This document shows positions 63,141 through 64,000 of a DNA stretch of 64,000 nucleotides, one piece after another; position 1 is the first letter of the stretch, and each line of letters begins with the position of its first letter. Source of the stretch: Phreatobacter aquaticus. GTDB taxonomy: Bacteria; Pseudomonadota; Alphaproteobacteria; Rhizobiales; Phreatobacteraceae. The notes below the pieces were generated by a model. The model was given only the letters and a program-made list of their open reading frames with translations. It had not been told where the DNA came from and made no database searches. A program made the translations under genes and the position numbers. The stretch spans positions 3,372,828-3,436,827 of the forward strand of contig NZ_CP039865.1 of assembly GCF_005160265.1 (NCBI RefSeq). Reading direction: 5' to 3'.

Positions 63141-64000
63141 TCAGTGCGGTGGACGGATACCCCAGGGGCCGCGCGCCTCCACCATCTGGGGCAGCGCCTC
63201 CCGGTCGGCCATGGCGGGCGGACGTGGCGGCATGGCCTGCGGCAGCCGTCCGCCGGCGGTCGCCGCCAGCGCCTGCACGCGCTTGGTGACCGAGGGATGG
63301 GTCGAGAACAGGTCGGAAAAGGCATTGTCCGGGTCGTTCTCGACGCACATGTCCATGATGCCCGACGGCACGCCGTCGATATCGGCGCGGCCGGATATCT
63401 TGAGCAGCGCCGAGATCATGGCGTCCGGGTTCTTGGTCAGCTCCACCGCGCCGGCATCGGCAAGGTATTCTCGCGCCCTGGACAGCGAGAGGCGGACGAT
63501 GATCGCCAGCACCCAGGAGGCCACGATGATCGCGATGCCGATCAGCACGGCCGCGCCGCCGCCCTTGCGGTCGTCGCGGCTGGACGACGAGGAAAACCGC
63601 AGTCCGCCTTGCGTGAACATCCGGAACACGATCTCGCCGACCAGCGACAGGACGCCGGCGATCACCACGGCGATGATCATCATCCTGACGTCGCCATTGC
63701 GGATATGGGTCAGCTCATGGGCGAGCACCGCCTCGATCTCGGCATCGTCGAGATTTGCGATCAGACCGGTGGTGACCGTGATGGTGAACTGCTTCTCGTT
63801 GACCCCGCTGGCGAAGGCGTTCAGCGCCTCGCTGTCCAGGATCGCCAGCTTCGGCATGGTCAACCCGCGCGAGATGCAGAGGTTTTCCAGCATTTTGTAG
63901 AGCTTCGGATTGTCCTCGCGGCCGATGCCGCGCGCGCCCGACATCAGCCCGATCATTCCGACATTGAAGCGAAAGCCGATGAACACCCAGGCGAGCGTGC
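63141..64000 (-). CDS. HtpX-like M48 zinc metalloprotease, C-terminal part
   Basis: The frame runs off the window at its 5' end. It has AILDSEALNAFASG, the zinc site HELTH with Glu as catalyst, the second Glu in SRAREYLADAGAVELT, two further hydrophobic spans between them (MMIIAVVIAGVLSLVGEIVF and AVLIGIAIIVASWVLAIIVR), and the end FSTHPSVTKRVQALAA. This is HtpX or a close M48 relative, which cleaves faulty inner-membrane proteins. The missing N-terminus should add one or two more spans. Confidence 0.88.
   Translation of the reverse strand, partial: TLAWVFIGFRFNVGMIGLMSGARGIGREDNPKLYKMLENLCISRGLTMPKLAILDSEALNAFASGVNEKQFTITVTTGLIANLDDAEIEAVLAHELTHIRNGDVRMMIIAVVIAGVLSLVGEIVFRMFTQGGLRFSSSSSRDDRKGGGAAVLIGIAIIVASWVLAIIVRLSLSRAREYLADAGAVELTKNPDAMISALLKISGRADIDGVPSGIMDMCVENDPDNAFSDLFSTHPSVTKRVQALAATAGGRLPQAMPPRPPAMADREALPQMVEARGPWGIRPPH

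Noticed and set aside
1-64000. CRISPR arrays, insertion sequences, prophage or toxin-antitoxin genes
   Set aside because: I saw no regularly spaced repeats, transposase or phage motifs, and no toxin-antitoxin pair. The neighbouring small genes at 47854-48407 do not have the features of such a pair.

Overview
The window is a high-GC, densely coded stretch of chromosome from an alphaproteobacterium, most probably of the order Hyphomicrobiales (Rhizobiales); I cannot name the genus. The clues are the ribosomal gene order (adk between secY and rpsM, no rpsD in the alpha operon), the bamE / cytochrome-bc1 chaperone / DUF177 / plsX / fabH / ihfA / merR cluster, an ATP12-type chaperone, a LexA box of the alphaproteobacterial direct-repeat type (GAAC-N7-GAAC), and a REP-like palindrome of the sort common in this order. 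There is no prophage, insertion sequence, CRISPR array or plasmid gene, and no gene-free stretch longer than 300 bases.

Region 1 (1-12.5 kb) holds the S10, spc and alpha ribosomal operons, from the 3' end of rplW to rplQ, with secY, adk and rpoA. A terminator-like hairpin splits spc after rplO, and a stronger one closes the block after rplQ. rpsH carries an apparent one-base loss that moves its conserved C-terminus out of frame.

Region 2 (12.5-29.6 kb) is housekeeping. A translationally coupled MFS transporter and a possible CnbZ-like deaminase are followed by a Deg protease, rarA, a GST-like protein, crcB, an RluC-type pseudouridine synthase with a long disordered N-terminus, a PsiF-like secreted protein, a HAD hydrolase, the ATP12 chaperone, an acyl-CoA carboxylase beta chain, a universal stress protein, an M19 dipeptidase, RNase D and a glutathione peroxidase.

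Region 3 (29.6-49.4 kb) has a large Orn/Lys/Arg decarboxylase joined to a GNAT acetyltransferase, the aroQ-accB-accC operon, an old-yellow-enzyme-type oxidoreductase, two MFS transporters, a proton-pumping pyrophosphatase, two lipoproteins (one BamE) and the lipid-synthesis cluster plsX-fabH with ihfA and a MerR regulator. A LexA-controlled promoter then drives one or two small unknown proteins. A KANL3-type hydrolase and tRNA-Pro(GGG) close the region.

Region 4 (49.4-58.5 kb) is an exopolysaccharide locus: O-antigen ligase/polymerase, polyprenyl-phosphate sugar transferase, GT4 glycosyltransferase, Wza-type export lipoprotein, a Wzc-like chain-length protein whose kinase domain has lost its P-loop, and a FemAB/CelD-like acyltransferase. 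A paired REP (REPIN-like) element lies between the last two.

Region 5 (58.5-64 kb) has two AraC regulators, a divergent fosmidomycin-resistance-type MFS pump, a DUF3597 protein, a voltage-gated cation channel with an Asp-Asp selectivity filter and the 3' part of an HtpX-like protease that runs off the window.
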